This document shows, piece by piece, positions 18,933-28,600 of a DNA stretch of 51,026 nucleotides. The notes below the pieces were generated by a model. It saw only the letters and a list, made by a program, of their open reading frames with translations, made no database searches and was not told the DNA's origin. Origin of the DNA: Verrucomicrobiota bacterium (GTDB lineage Bacteria > Verrucomicrobiota > Verrucomicrobiia > Opitutales > Opitutaceae); contig JACRKC010000098.1 in assembly GCA_016235555.1 (NCBI GenBank), positions 1-51,026 of the forward strand. Direction: 5' to 3'. Numbering within the stretch: the stretch's first letter is position 1; each line of letters starts with the position of its first letter. A program made the position numbers and the translations under genes.

Positions 18933-21900
18933 ACCACCGTAATCGTGGCAGCGTTGGAGGTGGCGGTGCCGAGGGTGTTGGTGACGGCCACCGAATAGGC
19001 TCCGGCGTCATCGGCCGTCACGGACGCGATCGTGAAAGTGGCATTGGTCGCGCCGGCGACGGCGACGGCACCTTTCTTCCACTGATACGCAAACGGGGCC
19101 GTGCCCGACACGCCGACATTCAGCGTGAGGCGCTGGCCCGCACTGATCGTCTGTGAGGCGGGATGCGACGTAATGGTCGGGGGAGCGGACGGCGCGCTCA
19201 CCGTAAGCGTAGCCGCCGCGGACGTGGCCGTGCCCGTGGCGTTGGTCGCCACGACGTCGTAGCTGCCCGCGTCGGTGGCTTGGGCGGCGGCGATGGCTAG
19301 CGTGGCGCCGGTCGCGCCGCTGAGGTTGACGCCATTCCGGCGCCACTGGTAGGTGGGCGCGGGTTTGCCGATGGTGACCACCCCCAGCGTCGCGGGCTGG
19401 CCGGCGGCGACGGTGACATTCTCCGGCGAAGAAACCACCGCGGGGGCGAGGGCGGCGCTGCGCGACGAATCGACTTCAAAGACTTCCAGCAGGGCCAGGC
19501 CCGTGCCGGAGGCGACACCGCTCACCTGAACCGTGAAGCTGCCACCGGCGGTGGGCGTGAAGTTGAGCGCCGCATCTTTGCTCGCGGCCACGAGGGGCAT
19601 CGCGCCGACGCTGGCGGCGAGGCTGGCGAGCGTCGCGTCTCCGCCCCAGTTGTCGTTGGTGGCGATCGAGGCGCCGCTGGAGTTGAACAGGCTGAGGTGT
19701 GGGTCGGCGAGGGCGCCGGCGATCCCGAGCGCGGGGCCGAGCGCGCGGATGAGATAGCTGCGGCCGGCGGGCGGCGTGGCGATGACGAGGCCCTTGATGA
19801 GCACGGCGTCGCCGGTGCCGACCCGTCCGCGCAACGCGAGGTAAACCAGCCGGGGCACCGTATCGGCCTCGTAGATTTCGAGCAGGACCACGCCCGTCGC
19901 GGAGCCCACTCCGCCGACGCGCACGCGATAAGTGCCAGGGGTGAACGAGGCGATCAACGCCGCGTCGCGGCTACCGGCCGGCAAGGCAAACGCGCCGACC
20001 TGCGCAAACGCGGCGCTGAGTTCGGCGCCGCTCCAATTGTCGTTGCTGGCGACACTCGCGCCCGTGCCGGCGTGAAAAACCTCGAGCGTGGGATCCGGAT
20101 GCGCGCCGGTGAGGCCGAACGCCGCCAGCGCGGGGCCGACGGCACGCACGAGCATTCGCTTGGCGGTGGTGCCTTCGACGGTGAAGAGGCCGTGGAGCAC
20201 ACTCGCGTTCGAATCCAGCGCGACCCGCGTCGAACCATTGAGCAGCCCGCGCGGTGGGCCCGCGGACGTGACCGTGAGCGACGCGGCGTTGCTGGTGACG
20301 CTGCCGGCGGCGTTCGCCACGACGACCGTGTAGGCGCCCGCGTCGGTGGCTTGCACGTTGGTGAGCGTGAGCGAGGCACTCGTCGCGCCGGTGAGGTCGG
20401 TGCCATCCTTCCGCCACTGGTAAGCGGGTGGCGGCGTGCCGGTCGCGACGACCGAGAAGGTGGCGGTGCTCCCGGCCGTCACCGTCTGCGCGATCGGTTG
20501 CGTGGTGATGGCGGGGGCCACCGCGCCGATCACCGCGGTGACCGAAAACTGCGGCACGGAGGTGGACGACGTGAACCAGGTCGACCCGCCGTTGTTGGTG
20601 AGGTAGCGGAAATCGCCGATGCTCCAGCCCGCCACGCCGCCCGCGTCTTCAGTCATGGAGGTGGTGTTGCGGATGCCGAAGGTCGTGTTGGTCGGCGTCG
20701 TCGGCGCCGAAATCACAATCCAATAGGTGGTCGCCGGCGCGAGCACGGTGGGCGCGGTCGGAACATACGGATAACTCGCGCCGGAGGCGGGCGAAGTCTC
20801 GCCGCTGAGGGTGGCCACCAGGCCGCTGGGACCGGCCGTGGAAATGCCGGTGTAAAGCGCCACGGTGAGTCCGGTGGCCCCGCTGCTCTTGCTGGCGACA
20901 AACAGCGTCACCTTGACGAAAGCGGAGGCCACCGGCCCGGTGGTGAAGCTGCCGACCAGGCTGAAATCGTAGGGGCCGCTGTTCGATTTGCCGACAGCGA
21001 GATAGGCGAGCACTGGCTGGCCGAGATTCGAAACCGCCACGAGTTCGGCGCCCGCAGCGAGGAGGGTGAGCGTGGCCGCGGGGCTGGTGACGCTGCCGAC
21101 GCCGTTGGTCACCGTCACCGTGTAGCTGCCGACGTTGGCCGATTGCACGTTCGTGAACGTGAGCGTCGCGTTGGTGGCGCCGCTGAGCGCCGTGCCGTCC
21201 TTGAACCACTGGTAGGCCAGCGTGCCGGAACCGGAGGCAATCACGCCAAACGTCACGGCGCTGCCCGCCGTGGCCACCTGCGCGAGCGGCGGAGTCGTGA
21301 TGGTCGGCGCACCGCTGGAAACCGTCAGCGTCGCGGTCGAACTCGTCACGCTGCCGACCGAATTGGTGACGACGACATCGTAGCCGCCCGCATCGGCCGA
21401 CGCCACGGACGCAATGGCATAGCTCGACGCCGTGGCGCCGGTGAGAGGCGTGCCCCCCTTGCGCCATTGATAGGTCGGCACCGGGTTGCCCGTCGCCACG
21501 ACGCTGAAGGTGACCGAGGCGCCCGGCAGCACGGTCTGCGACACCGGCTGGGTGACGATGGCGGGCGCCTGGGTGACGACGAGCATCGCGGGCGTGCTGG
21601 TGACGCTGCCGGCGGTGTTGGCGGCCGTGACGGTGTAGGCGCCGGCCTGCGCGACCGTGGCGGCAGCGATCGAGTAGCTGGCGTTGGTGGCACCGGAGAT
21701 GGGCGCACTGTTGAAATACCATTGGAAGGCAGGCGCCGGGTTGCCGGACGCCGCCGCGGAGAAAGTGACACCGGCACCGGCGGCCACCGTCTGGCCGGCG
21801 GGCTGCGTGGTGAACACCGGCGCCGTGCCGCTGGCGGCGTTGGTGAACATCGCTCCCGCCGCGTAGGAGCCGGCGAGGAACAACTGGCCGTTGTCGCGCT

Positions 21901-24900
21901 GCACCGCGGCGTAGAGCCCGCCGCCGAGGTTGGAGATCGTGAAGGTGGTGTCGCGCGTGCCGTCGCCGTTGAAGCGCGCGAGATACTCGCCATCTCCGGC
22001 GCCGCCAATCGTCGTGAAAAAGCCGCCGACAATCAGTCTGCCGTCGGCCTGCAGGTTCAGACTCCAGACGGAACCGTTGAGGGCGGAGCTGACGGTGCTG
22101 AACGTGCTGTCGAGCGCACCGCTGGAGGTGAAGCGGGCCAGGTAATTGTAGCCCGAGCCGCCAAACGAGCCGCCGGCGAAGAGCATGCCATCCGTCCGCA
22201 ACGCCAGCGTGTAAACCGACGCGAAGGTGTTCGGCGTGACGAAGGCCGGGTCGAGCGTGCCGTCGGCGTTGAGCCGGCCGAGCCCGTTGCGCGTCGCGCC
22301 GCCCAGCGTGGAGAAGCCGCCGCCGACATAGACCTTGCCGTCCGCCATCGGCGCGAAGGCATAGACGGTGCTGCTGGCGCCGGCACCGGGATCGAACGCC
22401 GGGTCGAGCGTGCCGTCGGCGCGCAGCTTGGCGAGGCGGTTGCGCGTGCGGCCGCCGATGGTCGTGAACGAGCCGCCGACGAACAGGCCGCCATCGGGGG
22501 CGTTGGCGAGGCCGAGGACACTGCTGTTGGGTGCGGCGTCGGCGCCGAAAAAGGCGGCATCGAGCGCACCATCCGGGCCGAGGCGCGCGAGGTGGGGCTT
22601 GCTGACGTTGTTGAAGGTGGAGAACGAGCCGCCCACGATGACCCGTCCGTCGGGCCGCAGGAGCAGCATGTTGACGGTGCTGCTCGGGCCCGCGCCGGCG
22701 TTGAACGTGGAGTCGACGGAGCCATCGGGGTTGAACCGCACGAGGTGCCGGCCCGGGAGTGCCGTGCCGTTGACGTGAGTGAAGAATCCGCCGGCGAGCA
22801 CCTTGCCGCCGGGCAGCAGAATCGCGGTGTAGACATTGCCCCCCGTGCGGAAGGTGTGCGCCAGCCCGCTGTCGATCGCGCCGGTGCTGCTCACGCGGGC
22901 GAGCTTGGCGCGTGTGGTCGAGCCGACGGCGGAAAAAAAGCCGCCGAAGACCACCCGGCCATCAGACGCCACGGCGACTGAATACACGTTGCTCGTGGGA
23001 CCCGGGTTGAATGTGGTGTCGACCGCGCCCGTGCCGAGCACCCGCGCCAGGAACGTGCGCGTGGTGCCGTTGTAGGTGGTGAACGACCCTCCGGCGATCA
23101 CGCTGCCGTTGCTCTGGAGCGCGAGGTCGTTGACGGTCGAGTTGAAGCCGGAGCCCGTGGCGAACGTCGTGTCGGTCGCACCCGTGGAATCGACCCGCAC
23201 GAGATAGTTAGCGGTGGCACTGTTGAAGGACGTGAACGCGCCGCCCACGACAAGCTTGCCGTCGGACTGCAGCGCCAGCGCATTCACGGTGCTGTTGGCG
23301 CCGCTGGATGGCGCAAACGTCGCGTCGAGCGTGCCGTCGGAATTCATGCGGGCGACGCGGTTGCGCGTCGTCCCGGCGACGGTCGTGAAGGCGCCACCGA
23401 GAGACACCCTGCCGTCGGTTTGCACGGCCAGCGCGTAAACCGTCGAGTTGGGCGCCGGATTGAACGCCGCGTCGAGCGTGCCGTCCGGGTTGAGCCGCGC
23501 CAGCCGTCCGCGCGACGTGCCGGCGAACCCGGAATCGTAATACGTGGAAAAGGCGCCGCCGACGAGCAGCTTGCCGTCGGATTGAAAGGCGAGCGCATAG
23601 ACGGTGCTGCTGACGCCGCCCGTGGCGTAGGTCGCGTCGGGCGAACCATCGGCGTTGAGCCGGGCGAGAAAGCTGCGGTTGAGCGAGCCGACCTTCGTGA
23701 AGCTACCGCCGATGATGACCTTGCCGTCGGCTTGGACCGCGAGCGTGCGCACGGGGCCGTTGAGACCGGGCGTGGCGAAGGTGGGGTCGAGCGAGCCGTC
23801 GGCGTTGAAACGCGCGAGGTGCGTGCGCGCGCCGTTGTCGAGCGTCACGAAATCGCCCGCGGCGTAGAGCCGGCCGTCCGCCAGCGGCAGCACCTTGTAG
23901 ACATAGGCCGTGTCCGACGACTCGAAGGTCGCGCGCGGGATCGCGCCGACTGCGAGGGCTTGCGGATAGACCGGGGGCACGACCGACAGGCGCGCGCCGG
24001 ACCACAGTGCATACGACAACCCCGAGGAGACCTGCACCTCGTAGAGATCCGCGTCGGTCAGGCTCGCCGCCGGAATCGTGTAGGTGGCATTCGTGGCACC
24101 CGGAATGATTACGCCGCCCCGCCGCCATTGATACGCCAGCGGCGCCGTGCCCGACGCCGTGACCGAAAGGGTGGCCGGCTGCCCCGCCGGCACCATGACG
24201 GGCGCCGGCAGCACACTCAACACCGGGGGCGGCGCCGTGCCAAACAGGAGCACGGACCCGCTCGTGACGGAGCCGAATCCATTGGTCACGGTGACCGAGT
24301 AGCTGCCCGCCTGCGCGACCTGGACATTGGTCAGCGAGAGCGTGGCCTGCGTGGCGCCCGCGATCGGCACGCCGTTGAAATTCCACTGGAACGACGGCGC
24401 CGGGATGGCGGTCGCCGCCACGCTGAATGTCACATTCGCGCCGGCATTCACGTTCTGGCCCGCCGGCGCGGTCGTGATCGTGGGCGCGCCGGCGCCGACG
24501 ATCCGCAACACCTGGAGGTCGTCGATCGCGATGCCGTCGGTGGGGATGCGGTAATTGTCGTATTGGTTGAAGCGGATCTTGAACGTGGAGTTGAAAGTGA
24601 GTCCGCGGGCCGCCAGCAGCGGATCGAGATCGACGACGTATTTCGACCAGGTGTCCAGCAGCGGCGGCGAGGCGCTCGCGCGCAGTGGCTGCACCTCATA
24701 CCAGTTGACCCCGTCGGCGCTGATCGCGACGCCGTCGAAATCGGCGCCGCTCGTGAACGGGCTGGCCGGCGGCCCGCTCGGCTCCTCGCCAAAACCCTTG
24801 GCCCAAAACACGAGCCGCACGCCGTGCTCGCCCGCGAGGTTGAGCGTGAGCGTGGCTTCATTGCGCGACGAGCTGAGATCGGTGGTCGAATCCATCGTGA

Positions 24901-27541
24901 GGTGCCGCGTGCCGCCATGGGGCGCGTTGGCGGTCGTCACCTGCGTGCGGAAAGTGCCGGTGCCGCTGACGGTCCATTTGGAGGAGTCGAGCGTGCCGCT
25001 CTCGAAGTCCTCCGTGAACAGCGCCACCGACACGGGCTCGATCGCGAGGCGCACCGTGCGCGACTGCCCGACGCCGTTGGTCGTGTTCGTAAACGTCAAC
25101 AATGCGGCATAGATCGAGTCCGCGAGGGAGTTGGCGGACGAGTTGAGGGTGGCGGTGACCGTGGCGCTGGCGCCGGCGGCCAGCGTGCCGCCGGTCGCAG
25201 AAAGATTGAGCCACGCCGCGGCCTTGCTGGCCGACCACCCGAGTGACGCGGTGCCGCGGTTGGTGAGGGTGAACGCCGCGGAGGCCGGGGTGAACGGTCC
25301 GCCGACCTGGCCCGCGATCTCCACCGGCGCGATCGGCGTGATTTCGAGATCGTCCGGCAGATCGAAGTTTTCGATCAACCCGACGGTGGTCGAACTCACG
25401 GGGGCCACGGCGTTGAAACCCATACCGCGCCTGGCGAACGCCGCCCACAACTCCCGCTGGTTGGCGCCGCTCGTGGCGACGCGGTCCGCCTGGAGGATCG
25501 CATCGCGCGCCTCGAGGAAGTTGGGATTGGCGGGCGAGAGCTTCATCCCGTCGGTCACGAGCTGGAGGATGAGCTGATTGCCGGTCGCGAAGCCGTGTTT
25601 CTTGATCAGATTGACCCGAGCGTCCCACAGCGTGACCGCCCAGACTTCACCGGCGTTGTGCACTTCATCGGCCGTGGTGCCCACGATCGGGTTGCGCGGC
25701 ACGCCGGAGTGGGTGCTCGCCTGCGTGGGGTCGATGTCCTTAAACGTCAGTGGATTTTGCGTCAGCTTCGTCGAAAACGGATAGCGTCGGCCGCCGAAGT
25801 AATAATTTTCGGTGAACGTGCCGCCGGCGAGGTAGCGCGAGTAGCCGCCGCGGGCGATCGGTGCGTCAAAATCGTCGGTCGCCTCCGAGAGCAGCGCGAT
25901 GCCATAGAAGTCCGACCAGCCTTCGCCCATGGCCCGGGAGACGCTGGCACTGAGGCCCACCCCGCCGCCCACGAGCCGGTTGCTCAGGCCGTGCGTATAT
26001 TCGTGGAGCACGACCTCCTGATCGAAATCGCCGTCACGGTCGGGCGTCGCGCCCGTCCAGATGAACATCTGCATGCGGGGCGGCGAGCCGTCGGACGGCG
26101 TGGAGAAGTTGGCGTTGTTGGTGCCCGAGCCGTCCTGCGCATCGGCCTGCAAGGCGTCGTTGCCGAGGCCGCCGCGGCCGAAATTGTTGTTCTGGAAATT
26201 CCCCGCCGCCTCGGTGAAGCCGAGTTCGTAGAGTTTGTCGTGCATCCAATTGCACCAGTAAAAGAGGTTCACCACGGCGGCGTCACGATAGGTGGCCGGC
26301 TCCTGCGTGAGATCGAGCGGCGGATCGAACACGCGGGCCGGGCCGGTCGCCTGCGGGCGGGGCAGATCGGCGACGTTGTCGCCGTTGGTGTCGGTGTGCG
26401 CATCGACGTTGTTGCCGCGCGTCTCCATCACGCCGTCGTCGATCCAGCCGTTGGGCGAAGCCGTGGAGTTGAGCGCGGCGAGGGTGACCAACTGGCGCTC
26501 GACCAGCGGCGGTTGCACGCTCGACGGCGCCGCATGGCCCGGCGAAAACGGACTCGGGCTGTCGCTGGTGAACACCCGGTAGCTGGCCGGGCCGATGTCC
26601 TCCGTGAGACCGTGGCGGACCTGCACCTCGCCGGACCCGGCGTCCACGATTACACGATACATGTGGCCGCGGGTGCGGCCGGTGCAGGTGACTTCCCAGC
26701 AGAGCCGCAGCGTGGCCGCGTCCATCGGCAACCAGACGAGGCGCGCCTCCGCATCGGTCAGCGCGCGGGCCGAAAAGCGCTGCCGGAAATCGGGGCCGTC
26801 CGGTGCGCCCAAGGCGGCCACGTCGGTGACGGCCAGTTGCTCTCCGATATCGCGCCCCGCGAGCGCCACGGCCGCCCGCGCGGAAATGGCCGGGCTGGCG
26901 GCCGGCGTCTCACCCGCCGCCGAGGTGCGGCGCGCCGCGGCCGCATCGGGCAGCAACCGACTGGAGAGATGGACGAGCTCGCCCCGACTGGTCACGTGCG
27001 ACTGAAAGGTGGCCTCAAAGACCCGGATGTCGTCCACCACCTGCTCCCAGACCGTGGTGCGCAGGCCGTTGTGGGCGGTCACGTAGTCGCGGCTCACGCG
27101 CGCCGCGGCCAGCACATCGGAACGGTGGCCAAAAATGTCGCGATGTTCTTCGACAAACGCCTTCACCCGTCGGTGCGGATCTGAAGCCGGAAGCGCACTC
27201 AACGCCTCCGCCGCAGCCGCCGACTCCTCCCCTGCCGGCCCCGTGAGGAAGGCCTGCGGCGAGCCGATCGACGCCGCCGTCCCGAGCAAGGGATCACGCG
27301 CAATGCGCAACCCATGCACCCGGTTGCGCAGGGTCGCCTCAGCCGTCGCCCGCGGGTCCGCCGACTCGCCGGCGAGGGTCACGGCGCCGGCCGCGGTCGG
27401 CCGCGCCCGGGGCACGCGCCGATCCAGATTGGGCAGCGCCTCGTGGGATTCCGCTGCGGGTTGGGCCGGCAACGAGACAGAAAGAAGCGCACTCGCGAGC
27501 AGCAGCCACCGGGCGCGCCGGGCCGAAGGTATCGATTTCAT
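18194..27541 (-). CDS. Secreted M36 (fungalysin-type) metallopeptidase fused to Ig-like, delta-60 and other beta domains (3,115 aa)
   Basis: ATG at 27541, TAA at 18194. A signal peptide (residues 1 to about 28, core WLLLASALLSVSLPAQPA) precedes an FTP-like propeptide region (about 100-230). The catalytic domain has the zinc motif H513-E-Y-T-H517 in EVVLHEYTHGLSNRL and a downstream E540 in GEGWSDFYG, the arrangement of family M36. From about residue 730 come a BACON-like domain, a MAM-like beta domain, two Ig-like domains, about thirteen delta-60 repeats (about 1193-1900), three Ig-like domains, a choice-of-anchor R-like domain, another Ig, a duplicated beta domain (about 2431-2698), two Ig domains and the shared C-terminal cassette. 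Typical fungalysins are 400-900 residues, so about 2,400 residues are appended. Extracellular protein breakdown is the likely activity. Surface retention through the tail is inference. Confidence 0.93.
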   Translation of the reverse strand: MKSIPSARRARWLLLASALLSVSLPAQPAAESHEALPNLDRRVPRARPTAAGAVTLAGESADPRATAEATLRNRVHGLRIARDPLLGTAASIGSPQAFLTGPAGEESAAAAEALSALPASDPHRRVKAFVEEHRDIFGHRSDVLAAARVSRDYVTAHNGLRTTVWEQVVDDIRVFEATFQSHVTSRGELVHLSSRLLPDAAAARRTSAAGETPAASPAISARAAVALAGRDIGEQLAVTDVAALGAPDGPDFRQRFSARALTDAEARLVWLPMDAATLRLCWEVTCTGRTRGHMYRVIVDAGSGEVQVRHGLTEDIGPASYRVFTSDSPSPFSPGHAAPSSVQPPLVERQLVTLAALNSTASPNGWIDDGVMETRGNNVDAHTDTNGDNVADLPRPQATGPARVFDPPLDLTQEPATYRDAAVVNLFYWCNWMHDKLYELGFTEAAGNFQNNNFGRGGLGNDALQADAQDGSGTNNANFSTPSDGSPPRMQMFIWTGATPDRDGDFDQEVVLHEYTHGLSNRLVGGGVGLSASVSRAMGEGWSDFYGIALLSEATDDFDAPIARGGYSRYLAGGTFTENYYFGGRRYPFSTKLTQNPLTFKDIDPTQASTHSGVPRNPIVGTTADEVHNAGEVWAVTLWDARVNLIKKHGFATGNQLILQLVTDGMKLSPANPNFLEARDAILQADRVATSGANQRELWAAFARRGMGFNAVAPVSSTTVGLIENFDLPDDLEITPIAPVEIAGQVGGPFTPASAAFTLTNRGTASLGWSASKAAAWLNLSATGGTLAAGASATVTATLNSSANSLADSIYAALLTFTNTTNGVGQSRTVRLAIEPVSVALFTEDFESGTLDSSKWTVSGTGTFRTQVTTANAPHGGTRHLTMDSTTDLSSSRNEATLTLNLAGEHGVRLVFWAKGFGEEPSGPPASPFTSGADFDGVAISADGVNWYEVQPLRASASPPLLDTWSKYVVDLDPLLAARGLTFNSTFKIRFNQYDNYRIPTDGIAIDDLQVLRIVGAGAPTITTAPAGQNVNAGANVTFSVAATAIPAPSFQWNFNGVPIAGATQATLSLTNVQVAQAGSYSVTVTNGFGSVTSGSVLLFGTAPPPVLSVLPAPVMVPAGQPATLSVTASGTAPLAYQWRRGGVIIPGATNATYTIPAASLTDADLYEVQVSSGLSYALWSGARLSVVPPVYPQALAVGAIPRATFESSDTAYVYKVLPLADGRLYAAGDFVTLDNGARTHLARFNADGSLDPTFATPGLNGPVRTLAVQADGKVIIGGSFTKVGSLNRSFLARLNADGSPDATYATGGVSSTVYALAFQSDGKLLVGGAFSTYYDSGFAGTSRGRLARLNPDGTLDAAFNPAPNSTVYALAVQTDGRVSLGGAFTTVAGTTRNRVARMNSDGTLDATFAPSSGANSTVNALALQSDGKLVVGGAFTSFNSATANYLVRVDSTGATDTTFATGSGFNSTVNDLALQSNGSVIAGGSFTTYNGTTRTFLARVLGTGAVDTTFNPGPTSNVYSVAVASDGRVVFGGFFSAVGSTTRAKLARVSSTGAIDSGLAHTFRTGGNVYTAILLPGGKVLAGGFFTHVNGTALPGRHLVRFNPDGSVDSTFNAGAGPSSTVNMLLLRPDGRVIVGGSFSTFNNVSKPHLARLGPDGALDAAFFGADAAPNSSVLGLANAPDGGLFVGGSFTTIGGRTRNRLAKLRADGTLDPAFDPGAGASSTVYAFAPMADGKVYVGGGFSTLGGATRNGLGRLNADGTLDPAFVTPNTFASVYTLALRTDGMLFAGGSFGGSGYNYLARFTSSGALDSTFSTVSSALNGSVWSLNLQADGRLIVGGFFTTIGGAGDGEYLARFNGDGTRDTTFTISNLGGGLYAAVQRDNGQLFLAGSYAAGAMFTNAASGTAPVFTTQPAGQTVAAGAGVTFSAAASGNPAPAFQWYFNSAPISGATNASYSIAAATVAQAGAYTVTAANTAGSVTSTPAMLVVTQAPAIVTQPVSQTVLPGASVTFSVVATGNPVPTYQWRKGGTPLTGATASSYAIASVASADAGGYDVVVTNSVGSVTSSTATLTVSSGAPTITTPPLAQVATAGSAVTFGVIASGSGTLAYQWFKDGTALSGATNATLTFTNVQSANVGSYTVTVTNGVGSVTSPAATLTLLAAGAELVAVSNLGQPVLAYLAVGKSNSGPYDFSLVGSFTTGPVASAFVKVTLFVASKSSGATGLTVALYTGISTAGPSGLVATLSGETSPASGASYPYVPTAPTVLAPATTYWIVISAPTTPTNTTFGIRNTTSMTEDAGGVAGWSIGDFRYLTNNGGSTWFTSSTSVPQFSVTAVIGAVAPAITTQPIAQTVTAGSTATFSVVATGTPPPAYQWRKDGTDLTGATSASLTLTNVQATDAGAYTVVVANAAGSVTSNAASLTVTSAGPPRGLLNGSTRVALDSNASVLHGLFTVEGTTAKRMLVRAVGPALAAFGLTGAHPDPTLEVFHAGTGASVASNDNWSGAELSAAFAQVGAFALPAGSRDAALIASFTPGTYRVRVGGVGSATGVVLLEIYEADTVPRLVYLALRGRVGTGDAVLIKGLVIATPPAGRSYLIRALGPALGIAGALADPHLSLFNSSGASIATNDNWGGDATLASLAASVGAMPLVAASKDAALNFTPTAGGSFTVQVSGVASGTGLALLEVFEVDSSRSAALAPAVVSSPENVTVAAGQPATLGVVTIGKPAPTYQWRRNGVNLSGATGATLAIAAAQATDAGSYDVVATNATGTATSAAATLTVSAPSAPPTITSHPASQTISAGQRLTLNVGVSGTAPFAYQWKKGAVAVAGATNATFTIASVTADDAGAYSVAVTNTLGTATSNAATITVVSNAFAATHALVGAGYRPGGTVTITNTVTYTGGLSALGWSVQLPAGWSFASTSSGDSPPQPGDTGLLNWAWLTIPSSGHTFTYTLDVPAGVTGAQLLTATLQLRQNGTPYTFVATPDPLVVSQVTFHSADTMGATAGSAPDNKINLAELLRVIELYNYRAGTVRTGQYTMLGGTEDGFTPGPNGAALTLYHSADTMGSSVGTPRDGKINLAELLRVIELYNYRAGTVRTGQYHAQAGTEDGFAPGP
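19450..20250 (-). repeat. Duplicated beta domain typical of Verrucomicrobiota
   Basis: Two consecutive units share the pattern G-x-x-L/T-V-x-G...R-A-(V/L)-G-P-A-L...DP-x-L-x-(V/L)-F...A-(S/T)-N-D-N-W-(S/G)-G, then S-(R/K)-D-A-A-L and a final VGGVGSATGVVLLEIYE-like strand. I know this motif set from many secreted proteins of Verrucomicrobiota and Acidobacteriota, where it is usually unnamed. Function unknown. Confidence 0.7.
21840..23965 (-). repeat. Delta-60 repeat block in the peptidase
   Basis: About thirteen units of 50-60 residues follow the pattern LARLN-x-DG-(T/S)-LD-x-(T/A)-F...V-x-x-(L)-A-(L/V)-Q-x-DGK-(V/L)-x-(V/I)-GG-x-F. The repeat is a beta-propeller type (delta-60, DUF5122 class). 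The block is flanked by Ig-like domains. Confidence 0.85.
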
Positions 27542-27850
27542 GGGGATGAAGCTGGGGTCGATCGGCCAAGCTGGAGCGAGGCGCCCGGCCGGAATATTCT
27601 CTTACGGAGGCAACCGGGTTACTCCAAGCGCCGAGGTGGCGCAATCCACTTCTTATACCAACCTCCCGTAACTTTCAGCCTTTCCGTTGCAGGCCCGCCC
27701 GCTGGGCGGGCAGCCCGGCCACCGGCCGGGCCTACAGTCCAAAAGCAAGGTGACGTTGGTATTACGTTCCGGGATTCTTCCCGACGCGCATCGTGTGGCC
27801 CGGTCCCGCCGCCGCCCGGACACCGCGGCGGGCACCTGCTCGTGTTGGGG
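27542..27850. other. Intergenic gap between the 6,775-residue gene and the peptidase gene
   Basis: 309 bp without a gene. It holds the leader of the peptidase gene (27542-27652), the second copy of the 112-bp element (27653-27764), a small CGGGA-TTCT-TCCCG hairpin at 27770-27783 just beside that element, and GC-rich sequence up to the TAG of the large gene. TTGGAG and TAAGAG 17 nt apart on the minus strand, upstream of the peptidase, are too weak to call a promoter. Confidence 0.5.
27653..27764. mobile_element. 112-bp palindromic MITE/REP-like element, copy 2
   Basis: The terminal inverted repeats are TTATACCAAC (27653-27662) and GTTGGTATTA (27755-27764), nearly perfect complements. The two internal hairpins are the same as in copy 1 (13121-13232) but the whole element is in reverse orientation. 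The non-palindromic flanks also align, for example CTTTCCGT beside one hairpin in both copies. No target-site duplication is evident. Confidence 0.7.
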
Positions 27851-28600
27851 CTACGGCCCGGGGGCGAAGCCGTCTTCGGTGCCCGACTGGGCGTGGTATT
27901 GGCCGGTGCGGACGGTGCCGGCGCGGTAATTGTAGAGTTCGATCACCCGCAGCAGCTCCGAGAGATTGATCTTGCCGTCCCGCGGTGTGCCGACGGTCGT
28001 GCCCATCGTGTCGGCCGAGTGGTAGGCCGTCAGCGCGGCGCCGTTCGGGCCCGGGGTGAAACCGTCCTCGGTGCCGGACTGCATCGTATACTGGCCGGTG
28101 CGCACCGTGCCGGCGCGATAGTTGTAGAGTTCGATCACGCGCAGCAGCTCCGAGAGGTTGATCTTGTTGTCCGGCGCACTGCCCGCCGTCGCGCCCATCG
28201 TGTCGGCACTGTGGAACGTGACCCGCGACACCACCAGCGGATCGGGCTTGGCGAGGAACGAATACGACGTGCTGTTCTGCCGCAGTTCCATGTAGGCCAC
28301 GATCGATTGCGGGCTGGTCGCGCCGGCGGGCACGTTCAGCGTGTAGGTGAACGTGTGGCCGGTCAGGGGTATCGTCAGCCACGCCCACGTGAGCGCGCCC
28401 GTGTCGCCAGCCTGCGGCTGCGAGTCGCCGGAGGTGGTCGAGGCAAAGCTCCAGCCGGTCGGCAGCAGCACATTCCAGCCGAGCGCACTCACGCTCGGCG
28501 GCGTCGTGTAGGTGATCGTATTGGTGATCGTGACGGTGCCACCGGCCTGATAGCCGGCACCCACCACGGCGTGTGTCGCACCGTAGGTGCCGATCAGCAC
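27851..28600 (-). repeat. Shared C-terminal cassette, copy C
   Basis: The beta domain (YGATHAVVGAGYQAGGTVTI...GWSFASTTSGDSQPQAGD...) is followed by two HSADTMG...INLSELLRVIELYNYRAGTV repeats ending GTEDGFTPGP and GTEDGFAPGP. It is nearly identical to copy A over its whole length. Stretches such as atcgtatactggccggtg (plus strand) are the same in all three copies. Confidence 0.9.
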
